DNA from: Solenopsis invicta
Lineage: Eukaryota; Arthropoda; Insecta; Hymenoptera; Formicidae
Length of the DNA stretch: 64,000 bases
Assembly: GCF_016802725.1 (NCBI RefSeq)
Contig: NC_052668.1
Coordinates: forward strand, 1,884,501-1,948,500
Reading direction: 5' to 3'
Positions 21,415 through 32,479 of the stretch are shown here, in pieces. Position 1 is the first letter of the stretch. The number at the start of each line of letters is the position of its first letter. The position numbers were made by a program, and so were the translations under genes. The notes beneath the pieces are model-generated. The model was given only the letters and a program-made list of their open reading frames with translations, ran no database searches and was not told where the DNA came from.

Positions 21415-22680
21415 ACAGACCCAGATAACATCTCTTGCGTACAAATTTTGCGTGCAATATGCATGCAAACTTTGTAACAGATTTGCATGAGTTTTGTTCG
21501 TAGAACGTGTTACATTGTGTGTATATTGCTTACAAGTGACTAATTCATGCATTGTCCCATATACTGACAAATTACATGCAGACGGCTAACATACAAGGTG
21601 TCCCAGAAAGTTTGCATTTTTTTTTAAGAGCGGATTCTTTGCAAAATTTTAAGAAAAAAACCGTAATACAAAAATGTTGAGGGTATAATGCTTTTTAAAT
21701 TACTTGCGATTAAAGTTTACGAATCACAGAGCTGACATTTTGCGCGCTCAGGCATGGTGACATGACAAAGTACCACAAGGGTACCTCTTAACATTCAGGT
21801 TGTCATATAAATACGCAATGACTTTATATTAAAAAATTATGACTGTAGCAAACATATTTGTACATTACATGTGCATAATTAACGTTTTTAATAAAATAAT
21901 AATTTAATAACAAGATGTTACGATAGCCGTTGGGTCAGCTGTCAAAATCAATTAATTACCATGTTTATATGATAAGAACTGTTATGGTAATATATCAAAA
22001 AGTAAAAGTTCTTACAAAAAGAAAAGTTCTTATCATATGAACATGGTAATAAATTGATTTTGAAAGCTGACACAACGGCTATCGTAACATTTTGTTATTG
22101 AATTGATATTTTGTTGAAAACGTTAATTATGCATATGTAATGTACAAATATGTTTGCTACAGTCATAATTTCTTAATATAAATGTCACTGCGTATTTATA
22201 TGACAACCTCAATGTCAAGAGATACTCTTGTGATACTTTGTCATGTCACCATGCCTGAGCGCGCTAAATGTCAGCTCTGTGATTCGTAAACTTCAATTGC
22301 GAATAATTTAAAAACCATTATACTCTCATTTTTGTATTAGGTTTTTTTTCTTAAAATTGTCCAAAGAATCCGCTCATAAAAGGAGAGGCGAGTTTTCTGA
22401 GACACCCTGTATTGCTAGTCGTTTGCTCGTAATTTAACAATACAGTGCACAACTTCTCATAAAATATTTTGTGTGTAAATATTCAACAAATCACGCTCAA
22501 AAACGATTCATATTGTGCAAGCAAAACCGTGTTTTAATGTGCTGTTATATAGGTAACAAATAGCCAGCAAACTTTGCGCGCAGTACTCTTGTTAATAAAC
22601 ATGTGAGACGTATGCCAATTGAACGAATGATGTGCGCACATTGTTTGTATGACTTTCAAACTATTAAAATGTAAACTTTA
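21415..22680. mobile_element. CCCAGATAACA-type MITE, split by a palindromic MITE
   Basis: The left part (21415-21593) is collinear with 27753-27935: 'cccagataaca', 'aactttgtaacagattt', 'gttttgttcgtagaacgtg', 'ttacatgcaga'. After the inserted element the sequence continues with 'ttgctagtcgttt', exactly as the uninterrupted paralogue does at 27921. The right portion to about 22680 shares 'tagccagcaaactttgcgcgc' (inverted) with the 29-kb copy. The right terminus was not located with certainty. Confidence 0.65.
21594..22409. mobile_element. Palindromic MITE (816 bp) with TA duplication
   Basis: The left arm from 'caaggtgtcccagaaag' and the right arm ending 'ctgagacaccctg' are inverted copies over nearly the full length, about 400 bp each, meeting around 22000 ('tatgataagaact' facing 'agttcttatcata'). 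TA is duplicated at 21592-21593 and 22410-22411. It has no coding sequence. The transcript of either strand would fold into a long hairpin. Ends and target fit Tc1/mariner-type mobilisation. Confidence 0.88.
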
Positions 22681-23344
22681 ATAATAAATAAAATTTAGAA
22701 ATATAATTGATCCAAATAAATGTTTACAAAAATGCACAATTATTTCTAAATTATAATGTAGAAATATTGCATTATGAAATATTATACATTCAACATTTTA
22801 CATAAAGAATCAAACGGTGGTATTTGTTTTGATGTTTCCACCCCATCTCCAATTTTGACAAAATTAGACTCATTCGACGCTTTCATTCAAAATAAACAAA
22901 ATCATTTTCATTCAAAATAAACAAATCTAGCAGAAAAAAGTGTCGCTCTGCTCCATGAACCAAGATATCAAACGTTAAAGTTGGCGATTATACAGGTTAG
23001 GATACCTGTCATCTCGGGGTATTGTAACGAACTGAGCATGTGCTGTGATAGAAATGTGTATAAAATTTGAAATGCTTTTTTTATTAATAATTACATCACT
23101 GCCACATTTAGTACACTTGATTGTGCAATGTATATTTTACCCCCCCCCCCTCCTGTTAATTATAAAATATATTATAAAAATATTTAATAAAATATAAACA
23201 CTGTGTTGAATTAAAAAACTTATTAGTTTTTGTGCAATATAAATTTTTTAATTAAGGCATTAAAATAATATATTTTATAAAATTAATTAATTTAATTAAT
23301 AGACACATCCCACTTACAAATAGAAATCTTAAAACAAGGTCAAT
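22681..23344. other. AT-rich DNA, no gene
   Basis: Includes a duplicated 'cattcaaaataaacaaa' (about 22880-22925) and a poly-C run near 23140-23150. No coding or element boundary is visible. Confidence 0.4.
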
Positions 23345-25915
23345 AGATGTACTGCTCCCTCCACATGAGTTTGGGACTTTCCACGCAAAGGGAGGTCCAT
23401 CTTATTTCTACTCTCACCCACCCCACACTCCGCGGTGCGGACATGGTCGCATGGTCTACTCAGGGACATGGTCGCCGCCCCTCTTCCCGGAGGACACGTC
23501 AGAGAGGGATCGCCCGCGAGAGTACCCGGTCTCGCATAAAAACGCGGCGGATTTGCCCGAGGACCTGAGGATCATCGAGAAAGAACGCAGGAGGGCCGTC
23601 AAAAAATGAGGAGAAAGAATACTGCCCCGGACGGGATTACAGAGATGGGCGATTGCTCTCTGTGATTTAGGGGGCCGCCTAAGACGGCTTTTCGACCACT
23701 TCTCCAAACGGGGCAGTTTCCGTCCCCCTGGAAAGAGGCCAGCCTCGTTCTTATCCCGAAGGCGGGGCCAGCGGAGGATCCCTCAGCCCATCGACCCATA
23801 TGCTTCGTTGACAATGTGGGAACAGTGGGCTCCGACGTGCAATTCTGCCAATTCGGCTTCAGACCAGGGAGATCGACAGTCGAAGCTATCCGGCGGTTGA
23901 GATCGCTGGTAGACCGGGCGGTCTCCCGGGGCGGGGTGGCATTGGCGGTGAATTTGGACATCTCCAACGTATTCAACACTCTGCCCTGGTAGAGCATCAG
24001 GGAGGGTCTCCGGAGGAACGGGGTCCCTCTCTACCTGGAGAGAGTAGTCGGGACCTACTTGGGCGATCGTGTAGTCACCTGCAAGGACCGGGATGGCGCA
24101 GTGATGCGAAGGATTATCAGCAGGGGAGTTCCACAGGGGTCGGTCCTAGGACCACTCCTGTGAAATATCGGCTATGACCGAGTCCTTAGCCTGCACCCTC
24201 TTGTCGGAGTGTCGTTAGTTTGCTACGTTGACGACACCCTGGTAGTCAACTCCGGTGATTCCTGAAGGGAGGCAAGACGCAACGCGTCGACGGGGCTGTA
24301 CCAGGTTCTTAAGAAGTTCCGCCTCTGGGGCCTCAAGGTAGCACTTCATAAAATGGAAACCATCTGGTTTGGGGGACCAGAGGAAAAGGGTCCACGATGG
24401 TCTCACATCGCGCTGGAGGATACCCGGGTCGAGATGAAGTCCCAGATGAGGTATCTGGGACTGATCCTCGATTTGTACTGGAGCTACCAATCACATTTTG
24501 AGTGGCTGGCCATCAGGTTGGGCGAGGCGGTCTCCGATTTCGGCCGCATTATGCCCAACTTGAGGGGCCCAAGCGAGAAGGTCCGCCGCCTCTTTATGGG
24601 GGTAGTGCGCTCAATCGCCATGTATGGGGCGCCCGCATGGTGTGGACCTTCTGGTGACCTCCACGCAGAACATCAAGCTCCTCCACAGGGAGCAGCGGAG
24701 GATGGCTATCAAAGTCGCGCGGGTGTACGGCACCACCCCGTGGGAGGCAGCATGCGTGTTGGCTGGCTCGGGCCCCTGGATGTACGTTGCACGCTCGCTG
24801 GCGGAAACCCACGAGTGGGAAGAGGAGCTGGCTCACGGGGGCAAACCGAAGATAATAGAGGCAAGGAGGAACAGAGCCAAGGCGGAGATCCCGCGGCACT
24901 GGGGAAAGCGTTTTTCTCACACAAGGGCGGGACTAAGAGTGGTTGAAGAAATCGGCCCCGTCCTGGAAGAATGGATGAGAAGAGGTCACGGAGGCTTTTT
25001 CTTCCACCTTACGCAGGTGCTCTCCGGGCACAGATGTTTCGAATAGAACCTGCACAAAAAGGTCGGGCGGGAGCCATCCACCAGGTGTCACCACTGCTTG
25101 GAGGAGAAGGACACGGCGCAGCACACCCTGGAGGAGTGCCCGGTGTGGGCCGAGGCGCTGAGCCCTCACTGAAAAGCTAAGGAGAGACCTCTCCCTGCCG
25201 GCCGTTATAAAAAGGATGCTGGCCAGTTCCAAGAGTTGGAGTGCGGTGGCCGCCTTTTGCGATGCAGTTATGTCGCGGAAGAAGGCCGCCTAGCGGGCCA
25301 GAGAAAATGATCCCCCCCCCCCCCGGAGAGAAGGTGCAGCAAAGGGGTAAAACGTCAAAGATACCTACGTCAACATCTGTAGGCCTTCCTCATCCCTGCT
25401 TAACAGGCCTACGCGGGCACCCCGCGGGCGGCGTAGTGCCGAGCAGAGCTGCGGTTTCTTCCTTGAAGGTGAGAGAGGAACGATTAGATTGGGAGTTTTT
25501 ACAGAGAATGGAAAGTACGCCCCTTGCGGTATCGGCGGCGGGGTATTTGCTCGATCGACCCCCTTGAGGTTGGGGATACAGGACACGGAGGGCTGGGAGC
25601 CCGAGGCGTCACAACCCGCATCCCGGTTAGGGTGGCTGATTGTCAACTGATCGACCACTAACTTCCAAAGGGGAGTCTCTGCTCTTGTGCGGAGACTCGT
25701 TAGGATGGATCGCGGTGCATACTCAGTTCGATCCCGTGGTCCGTCTCGAGCTCAGACGCCGGAAACAGGTGAGGTTTAGTGGCTATACCGGCCCTCGTTC
25801 GGTCGGGAGCCCCACATACCCCGTGTCCTGTCTTCGCAGGGCACGGAAATGTGGTAACGCATTCTCCAACTATAAAAAAAAGCTCGAGCGCCACCGTCGC
25901 TATGCTTAGACAAAT
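23345..25915 (+). mobile_element. Decayed R1-type LINE
   Basis: A GC-rich plus-strand unit with a reverse transcriptase, a C-terminal zinc-knuckle and a 3' untranslated region homologous to the truncated tail at 13570-13957. It lacks a recognisable endonuclease and so is 5'-truncated. It ends in a short A run near 25880 ('tataaaaaaaagc'). There is no sign of 28S rDNA around it, so it is not at the classic R1 target. Confidence 0.8.
23620..25172 (+). pseudogene. R1-type LINE reverse transcriptase, broken
   Basis: Motifs in order: 'KEASLVLIPKAGP', 'QFGFRPGRSTVEAIRRL', 'ALAVNLDISNVFNTLPW', 'ISRGVPQGSVLGPLL', YVDD at 24224-24235 (YADD in most relatives), 'QMRYLGLILD' and 'GPSEKVRRLFMGVVRSI'. The frame then shifts near 24650 to 'REQRRMAIKVARVYG', 'LAGSGPWMYVA' and ends in a CCHC cluster, 'CHHCLEEKDTAQHTLEEC'. 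That cluster after the RT is characteristic of R1-group proteins. Stops near 23660, 23990, 24160 and 24265, a stop at 25046, and a gap around 'HRPICFVDNVG' mark it as dead. Confidence 0.85.
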
Positions 25916-25982
25916 TTAAATTGGACAAAAAGTTTACAAACCTAAGTGGTATTTACTTAAAATAAATGGCTTAAAATTGTGT
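25916..25982. other. Short AT-rich spacer
   Basis: Sequence between the R1-type LINE and the next palindrome; nothing recognised. Confidence 0.4.
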
Positions 25983-26716
25983 AATTTAATAAAAATGTAT
26001 TTCCATTGAAAAATCTTTTATCAGTTTCAACCCAAGTGACTGTATTTAATTTCAATAAGTTTCAATAAAATGTATAACATTTAATTTAAAAGAATTAAAG
26101 AAAGAGTACAAAATAAAAAAATTTTATTGAAATAAAAAATTTTTAATGCATAAAAACATGGCGCTGCTAGATAGGAAAAGCAGAAAGGACATAAGAAAGA
26201 ATGCAATAAATGTAATACTTGTAAACTATGCGATATAAAAGCAATTTGCAAACTAAGCTTTAATTTCTTTAACATCGAAAGTTAAACTTAAGATACCACC
26301 ACTTGGATTTTATTAAAAAAATAAAGATTATTAAAAATTATTTATTTTAATAAAATTTTTTCATTTCTGTTAAAATATAAATTATTTAGGTTAAATTATA
26401 TTTTAAAATTTTATATATTATTTATTTTCAATTAAATACTACTTGGGTTGAAAGATTTTCAATAACAATTGAGAGATAGTAGGTTTTATATAGAAATTAT
26501 TCAATTTTTCTCATTATTTTTTTTATCTAGCAGCGCTATGTTTTTGTGCATTAAGCATTTTTTATTTTAATAAAATTTTCTTATTTTGTACTGTTTCCTC
26601 TTTAATTCTTTTTAATAAAATGTTATATATTTCATTGAAACTTATTGAAATTGAATACAACCACTTGGGTTAAAACTAATGAAAAATTTTTCAATAAAAA
26701 TACATTTTTATTAGAT
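25983..26716. repeat. Palindromic element with CCACTTGGGTT-like motifs
   Basis: Bases ~25985-26190 recur inverted at ~26525-26715: 'ttcaataagtttcaata', 'aaagaattaaag' and 'catggcgctgctaga' face their complements. The spacer is AT-rich. 'caacccaagtg' and 'ccacttgggtt' occur on the two arms, and shorter variants ('cacttaggtt', 'ccacttggatt') recur at 26299, 27347, 27397 and 27517. No gene is present. Confidence 0.7.
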
Positions 26717-26717
26717 T

Positions 26718-27313
26718 ACCCAGCAAACGAGAAATAATTCAAAAATATTTAGGATTATTAAATGGAACAAAATTGAATCAAGTTTTTGGATTTTTTGAAT
26801 CCGTTTTCTATCCGTAATCTATTTGAATCAATAATTATGGATTGGCTATTTGCTTAAAAAAAAACTATAATTTTATATTTGTTTATATAAATAATGTGTT
26901 TTAATTATACATATTTCATTTTTTCGATAACGTATATTGACCTGATCTACCAGTTACATGCACATATCAGCATAAAATGTTCACAGGTCATTATGAGGGA
27001 TCAGTTTGCAGTGATCACGGAGATCAAGCAACGTTCACCGGAGTCGCGACTTAAATGGGTGACCGCTTGAAAATTTCCGAAAAAAAATTCCTAAAAAATG
27101 GTTTTTGAAAATATTACAAAAATATTGTTTTGCTCACGTAGATTCCATTTGAATAATCCACGTGAAAAAAAATGCAATGAATTATATTTAACTAGAAATA
27201 TAGGAAACGGATTCAATGTGTTCAGTTTCTATAAAATTCAATACTTTTTTCGCGGATTCAAAAACTTGATTTATATGAATTTATCCAATCCAATTATTTG
27301 TCGTTTACTGGGT
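26718..27313. mobile_element. Inverted-end element (596 bp) containing the second 5S-like copy
   Basis: The left end 'acccagcaaacgagaaat' faces the right end 'attatttgtcgtttactgggt'; pairing continues inward through 'aatcaagtttttgg'. The 5S-like repeat (26857-27075) lies between the arms. No transposase is present. It is probably a MITE hosting a SINE insertion. Confidence 0.6.
26857..27075 (+). repeat. Dispersed repeat ending in a 5S rRNA-like segment, copy 2
   Basis: Homologous to 12640-12870 over about 215 bases. The 5S-like part reads 'gatcacggagatcaagcaacg' and 'acttaaatgggtgaccgctt'. Both copies keep the box A- and box C-like positions while differing at scattered sites. In both, an A-run with 'aaaaaaaattc' follows shortly after the 5S-like part. 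Confidence 0.6.
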
Positions 27314-27651
27314 ATACAATTTCAAGACATTTATTTTAAGTAAATATCACTTAGGTTGAAATAACAGATTTTGTAGAATACAAATACTACCACTTGGATT
27401 TTGTAGAAAAAGTATATTCTCTTTATAATAGGCGCACTTTAAAGATTTTATACATTTTTTTGAAGAAACGCATATCATTTTTATTAGATTATATAATTTT
27501 ATTTTAAGTAAATATCACTTAGGTTTGAATAAGAGGTTTTGTAAAAAATATTAATACATATCATTTTGATTGAAAAAATAAAGATTTTTAAGCGCGCGCA
27601 CACACATAGGCATCTTTTTTTATCTCTTTTTAAGATAATTTTGTACTGTTA
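27314..27651. other. AT-rich DNA with 'cacttaggtt' variants
   Basis: Copies of 'aaatatcacttaggttgaaata' (27340s, 27510s) and 'ccacttggattttgtag' (27397) recur, related to the palindrome at 25983-26716. No gene is present. Confidence 0.4.
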
Positions 27652-28540
27652 CGTTTACATTAATGTATTCTGTTTTAGTAAATCTATCTAGGTTCCGATC
27701 TTATTTTTAATCGGTCTCCGTATTTTTGGTGCAGAAATCCCGATCAATTTCCCAGATAACATTTCTTACTGGCAAATTTTGCGCGCGATGTGCATGCGAA
27801 CTTTGTAACAGATTTGTATGCGTTTTGTTCGTAGAACGTGTTACATCGTGTATATTGCTTACAAGTGGCTAGCTCATGTATTGTCCCATGTACTGGCAAA
27901 TTACATGCAGATGGCTAACATATTGCTAGTCGTTTACTCCCCAGATAACATTTTTTGCGCGCAAAGTTTGCGCGTTTTTTATGCATGTAAACTGTGTACG
28001 CGGTTTGCGTGAGTTTTGCCCGCAAGTTGAAATTCTGTAATTTCAGATTGAAATGGATTTAACAAGTGAGTGCTAACGCCACCGCTAGGCGGCCACGCCG
28101 CAGAAGATTTTCTCGTGAGTTGAGTGCGGCCACAGGCGTTATATCTAGGTGCCACCGCCGCCGACTCGTCATCTCATACTTTAGTGACACTTTTAGGAGC
28201 TGTTTTTTGTAACCTCGAGACGAATACTCGCTCTTATTCTTTTGAAACATGGCGTGTGTGTGAAACGCTGTTCCACATAAAATTTTATATTTTTACATGT
28301 AAATAACAATTTGTATTGATATTTAATTTTGTACATAAATTAAATGTTTAATTCAAATTTAATTTTTTAAAATCTTTTTTAACAAAAAGAATACAAGAAA
28401 TATTTTTTTTGTAAACTAAACATTTATTACGTTTACATTAATATATTCTGTTTTAATAAATCTATCTGGGTTTGGATCTTATTTTTAAATTGGTCTTAAT
28501 ACCAGTATTTTCGGTGCAGAAATCCCGATCGATTCGGATT
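27652..28540. repeat. ~105-bp direct repeat on both sides of MITE sequence
   Basis: 'acgtttacattaat[ga]tattctg', 'taaatctatctaggtt', 'atcttatttttaa' and 'ggtgcagaaatcccgatc' occur at 27652-27750 and again at 28430-28540. The CCCAGATAACA-type sequence lies between or over them. The repeat is either a local duplication or part of the element family. Confidence 0.6.
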
Positions 28541-29135
28541 ACCTTTTCTTAAATCGGTTTTAATAGCACATTTTCGGCAGGGTATCGCTTATTGATATCG
28601 CGCGCAAAGTGTGCTAGCGTTTTGCGTGCATATCGCTTATTGAAATTGCGCACAAAGTGTGCTAGTATTTTGCTAGCGCTATGACGACGCAGTTGGATAA
28701 GGTTTTGCTTGCGTTGTAGGAATCCCTTTTACGCGTGATTTGCTGGACGTTTACCCGCAAAATGTTTTCTGGGTTGGATTACTTTTTTTTAAATCGGTTT
28801 CCATCGTACATTTTCGACAGGGTTGTCATATATATATGACAACTATTTTATTTGTTACTTATAAGTAACAAATTGCCACCACAATGTGCGTGATGCTTGC
28901 ATATATTATACGCATATTGCATACACATATTGTTAATATAATGTTTGCACAATATGTATGCACATTGCTTGTTGATTTGGCATGCATCTCACATGTTTAT
29001 GACAAGAGTGTTGCAAGCAAAGTTTGCTGGCAATTTGTTAGTTATATGACGACGCACTGGGACAAGGTTTTGCTTGCATTTTAAGAATCCCTTTTGCGCG
29101 CCATTTGCTGGACATTTACCAGCAAAATATTTTTT
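27753..29135. mobile_element. CCCAGATAACA-type MITEs, one nested in another
   Basis: Two left termini (27753 'cccagataacatttctt' and 27943 'cccagataacatttttt') and two right termini (28772 'gcaaaatgttttctggg' and about 29130 'ccagcaaaatatttttt') are present. The simplest arrangement is an inner copy at about 27943-28775 within an outer copy at 27753-29135. The inner copy has a GC-rich patch (28075-28165). Repeated 'gcgcgcaaagt' and 'gctagcg' motifs occur in both. No coding sequence is present. Confidence 0.55.
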
Positions 29136-29261
29136 TGAGGAATCTCAGAAACGTGACTGCAAAATAGGCACTGCCATAAAATGATTTATTGTAAAGTTAT
29201 AAAGGATAAATCATTAAGAAACAATAAAAAATTATTTAAAACTCCACTTTTCCTTAAAAAA

Positions 29262-29620
29262 AATCATGTCTTCGCAACAAAAAACTTTTAAGGACTTTAA
29301 AATACGGTGTTTTAAAGATAAAGTCATACTTTCAAAAAAATTATTTTTATTAAAATTATGTAACAAGCATATATTTTTATTCCTATTAAAAGGTATAATT
29401 ATGTAACAAGCAAATATTATTTTTTTTTTAAAGTATAATTATGTAATAAGGACAATATAAGGTACTTTTGAGTATCTAAAAATTTACTCTTTTACAAATC
29501 ATATCTTTGTAACAAAAAACTTTTAAGAATTTTATAATACGGCGTTCTAAAGCTAAAGAGTCATACAGTAAAAAAAAATTATGTTCCTATTAAAAAGTAT
29601 AATTATGTAACAAGTGTAAG
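29262..29620. repeat. Direct repeat, period ~232 bp
   Basis: 'aacaaaaaacttttaag', 'aatacggcgttctaaag', 'gtcatac' and 'tataattatgtaacaag' occur in the same order near 29277-29430 and 29510-29617. The copies are moderately diverged. No gene is present. Confidence 0.6.
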
Positions 29621-29692
29621 ATACCCAAATATAAACTCCAAATCATAAGGACCGAAGTCAGACCGTTGATATACAAGAAACAAACACCAAGA

Positions 29693-29765
29693 TGCCAGTG
29701 GATCTTTGGTCTACCAGCAGTCGAATCGACGGATCCCGAGTTCAAACCCCACCCAAGCTCCTTTA
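29693..29765 (+). repeat. tRNA-like segment (SINE head)
   Basis: 'ccagtggatctttggtc' occupies the box A position and 'gagttcaaaccccacc' gives a good box B match, about 45 bases apart. A T-rich stretch follows. No complete cloverleaf was drawn; a tRNA-derived SINE is more likely than a gene. Confidence 0.45.
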
Positions 29766-30077
29766 TTTTTCAACTATCTTGTAAAAAATTTCTTCTTATA
29801 ATTTACAACGTCTTATAATTTATAATATTATAGAAACTCTTAAAGTGAATTATTTTTCGGAATAAATCTGCTCGTTAAGGCCTAATTATTAATTTTTATA
29901 AATAATTTTATTATAATAAATAATTTATTAAATATTTTTATTAATTTTTTATTAATAAAAAGTTGCTTAATTTTATTAGTATATGTAAATATATTATTAT
30001 TAATTAATTTAAAAATACTAAAGATAATGCAATTGTAAAATATAATAGCAAAAGGTTTAAAAAAAAATAAAAAAAAA
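29766..30077. other. AT-rich DNA, no gene
   Basis: Long runs of A and T with 'ataatttattaaat' motifs between two tRNA-like segments. An 88-codon minus-strand frame across it is low-complexity. Confidence 0.4.
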
Positions 30078-30160
30078 TTTGAAACTGGAGATTTGAACCC
30101 AATCCGCCACGGAGGGAAAAATGTAACACTAGCACTTAGCCTTCTCATCTACGACGCTCT
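30078..30160 (-). repeat. tRNA-like segment on the minus strand (SINE head)
   Basis: Read on the minus strand, 'gtagatgagaaggctaag' stands where box A would be and 'gggttcaaatctcc' is a near-perfect box B, followed by an A/T-rich tail. The facing tRNA-like segment at 29693 is about 0.3 kb away in opposite orientation. Confidence 0.5.
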
Positions 30161-30727
30161 CTTAGATAGTGATTCAAGATTCCAGTACTTAACGTACAAA
30201 CGTCCCAATATTAAACTTTAATTGCAATTTTCTTAAAAAGTAAGGGCCATTCACGCTAACCTTTTTACACTTTTAATATACTTGTTTTCCCTTTTTGAAT
30301 AAGGTATGATTCATCTCATTTGGCATTTTACAGTTCTTGCCCACTCCTTGTAAGTGCATATATCAAATAATAATTTATTTGTCTTAAAATGTCGCATGTG
30401 TGTTCACTTTTGCTCCTCACTGTACAATGGTAATCCTACAGATCCCAACAAAATTTTGCTGCTGTTATTTATATTCTTGTTGACCAATAAAGTTGATCAA
30501 CCATATCAATCGAAAGAGGAGTTTTCAAACCTTTTTTATCCTCTGGTCCAAACCTTCTATCTCATTTTTCACACAGCATGCGTTCAAAACTTTACATAGG
30601 GTCTCTCTGACCCACTCGTATGTTTAAAGATTAAAAATGAGTGGTAAGTGCAGTAGTTTATGCTATAATAAAAAAATTTGAAATAAAAAAATTGTTTGCT
30701 TTATATACTTTTAAATTTTTACTCTAA
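30161..30727. other. No recognised feature
   Basis: AT-rich intronic sequence. An 81-codon open frame at 30354-30599 has no recognisable domain and no homology to the surrounding elements. Confidence 0.35.
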
Positions 30728-31432
30728 TAATAATGAGTAAAGCCAATAAGACGAGCAAAAAATTCTAGGTGTTTGTATACAGTGCAGCTTGTATTTATTA
30801 ATAACTTGTCACAAATGTTTTAACTTTACGGAATCTTCTTCAGTTTGTATATGACTTACATGACGCAAAGTGCAAACAACTTTTTCGAGGCGGCCTGAAG
30901 TTCGAGTAAGAATAATACGCAAAATTAAAGTCTGGTCCATGGTCTGATTTTTTTAATTGCTTCGTCGTTTCCCAATCCGCGAAACAAATCAAGTCCAAAG
31001 GTACGACGACCACTCGCTTCTCGTCATACGACTTATGCAATTTATTCGAATCTCGACTATCAGAAAGTTCGTCGTTAGAGTTGTTACAAACGACTGATGG
31101 TCGAGATTCGAATAAATTGCATGAGTCGTATGACGAGAAGCGAGTGGTCATTGCACCTTTGGACTTGATTTGTTTCGCGAATTGGGAAACGACAAAGCAG
31201 TTAAAGAAATCAGATCATAGGCTTTAATTTCCCTATTATTCATACTCGAACTTCAGGCCGCCTCAAAAAAGTTGTTTGCACTTTGCGTCATTAATGTAAG
31301 AGTCATATACACACTGAAGAAGACTCCGTAGAGTCAAAACGTTTGTGACAAGTTATTAATAAATACAAACTACACTGTATACAAACATCTAGAATTTTTT
31401 GCTCGTCTTATTTGCCTCAATCATTATTGTTA
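30728..31432. repeat. Long near-perfect palindrome (~705 bp)
   Basis: The left arm 30728-~31062 and right arm ~31080-31432 are inverted copies. 'gacgagcaaaaaattctagg' faces 'tagaattttttgctcgtc', and 'ctcgcttctcgtcatacgac' faces its complement across a short loop near 31065-31080. Divergence is low. A 103-codon open frame inside it follows the arm and its reverse complement and is not a gene. It is probably a fold-back MITE. A transcript of the receptor intron would form a hairpin of about 330 bp here. Confidence 0.88.
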
Positions 31433-32284
31433 ATTTGTATACGAGCTAACCAGATCATTGTTTTTACACTAATGTACAAAATAATTAAATAAGTTTTTTT
31501 TTATTTAAAATATTTTTTTGTAATTTATCATCGACAATTAAATTTAAAAGAATTAAATAAATGGTCAAATTTAACAATTAATGTTTCTGACTTACATATA
31601 TTGTCATATAGAGATATTTTAGAAAGTTATTTCGAAGCTAAAGTAGACCACATTTCTTATCAAATTAGTTTGTTATATAAAATTCCTAATTTTATTTGTT
31701 AACATTAAATTGTTTTATTCTTAAGGGGATGCTGAAGTTGTGAATTTTGCCGACTGAACAACGACTTACACACATATGATTTACAATACACATAGTTAAC
31801 AAAATATCAGTACGTCATTTGTACTATTATATCAATATCGCACGCTTATTTACGAATAAATTTTCGTAAAACCTTTTCGCATTGAATTAGATGTCTAACA
31901 ATAAGTATAATTTTAAAACCTCGACGTTATTCTTTGTGTATTCTTCTGGAAATTCCAATTTCATAAGTACAAACTGTACAATTTTTATATCAAGCAAATA
32001 TTGTTACGACTTGATTACGACAGCTCTAGACGGTACATTTATCTAACAAAATAATGATAATATTTTTATACATAATATTTTTATTTTAGGTCTGTATGTC
32101 GTCCCATGTAGGTTCTATAAAGCTCCTGAGTCATTTTCCCATGGGACAAGACTCATAGGTTACGTATAGGAATATTTCTATGGAAATTCGCGGTAAGATA
32201 TGCTATATAGGATCCAAGAATAAAATGTAGATACGTTATACATTGCATAATATACACAAAGAAACACGAAGGAAAGAAGATTAC
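31433..32284. other. Intron 3' of the TM1 exon, no gene seen
   Basis: AT-rich sequence following the splice donor at 32284 on the minus strand. No further receptor exon is readable here or anywhere down to position 1. Confidence 0.5.
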
Positions 32285-32479
32285 CTAGGTAAACACCCAT
32301 GAAAAAATCGGCAGCGGCTAAATTGCAGACTAAAAATCGTGGCACATCCATCTTGCTTCTTGAAAATATCAAAACAAACACTACAGTGCCATTGCCGAGC
32401 ATTGCAAGGAGGAAGACTATCCAAACGCCACATCGTAAGGTCCACCAGTCGAATAAATCTTGGCACGGTAGGAAAGGAC
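32285..32479 (-). CDS. rk: Receptor exon: hinge end and transmembrane helix 1 (rickets/LGR2-like)
   Basis: This 195-bp exon reads 'GPFLPCQDLFDWWTLRCGVW', then 'IVFLLAMLGNGTVVFVLIF' (helix 1 with the GN motif), 'SRSKMDVPRFLVCNLAAADF' and 'FMGVYLG'. The cysteine before the helix and the DVPRFL-NLAAAD block are typical of leucine-rich-repeat glycoprotein-hormone receptors. The 'PGPF.PC..LFDWW' form points to the LGR2/rickets (bursicon receptor) branch. The acceptor is ...TTTTTAG at 32481-32480 and the donor GTAATC starts at 32284; both ends are phase 1. A longer open frame to 32900 only runs through intron and microsatellite. The next exon, with helices 2-7, is not in the window. Confidence 0.88.

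Noticed and set aside
30840..31151. 103-codon minus-strand frame
   Set aside because: It reads one palindrome arm and then its inverted copy; no protein signature.
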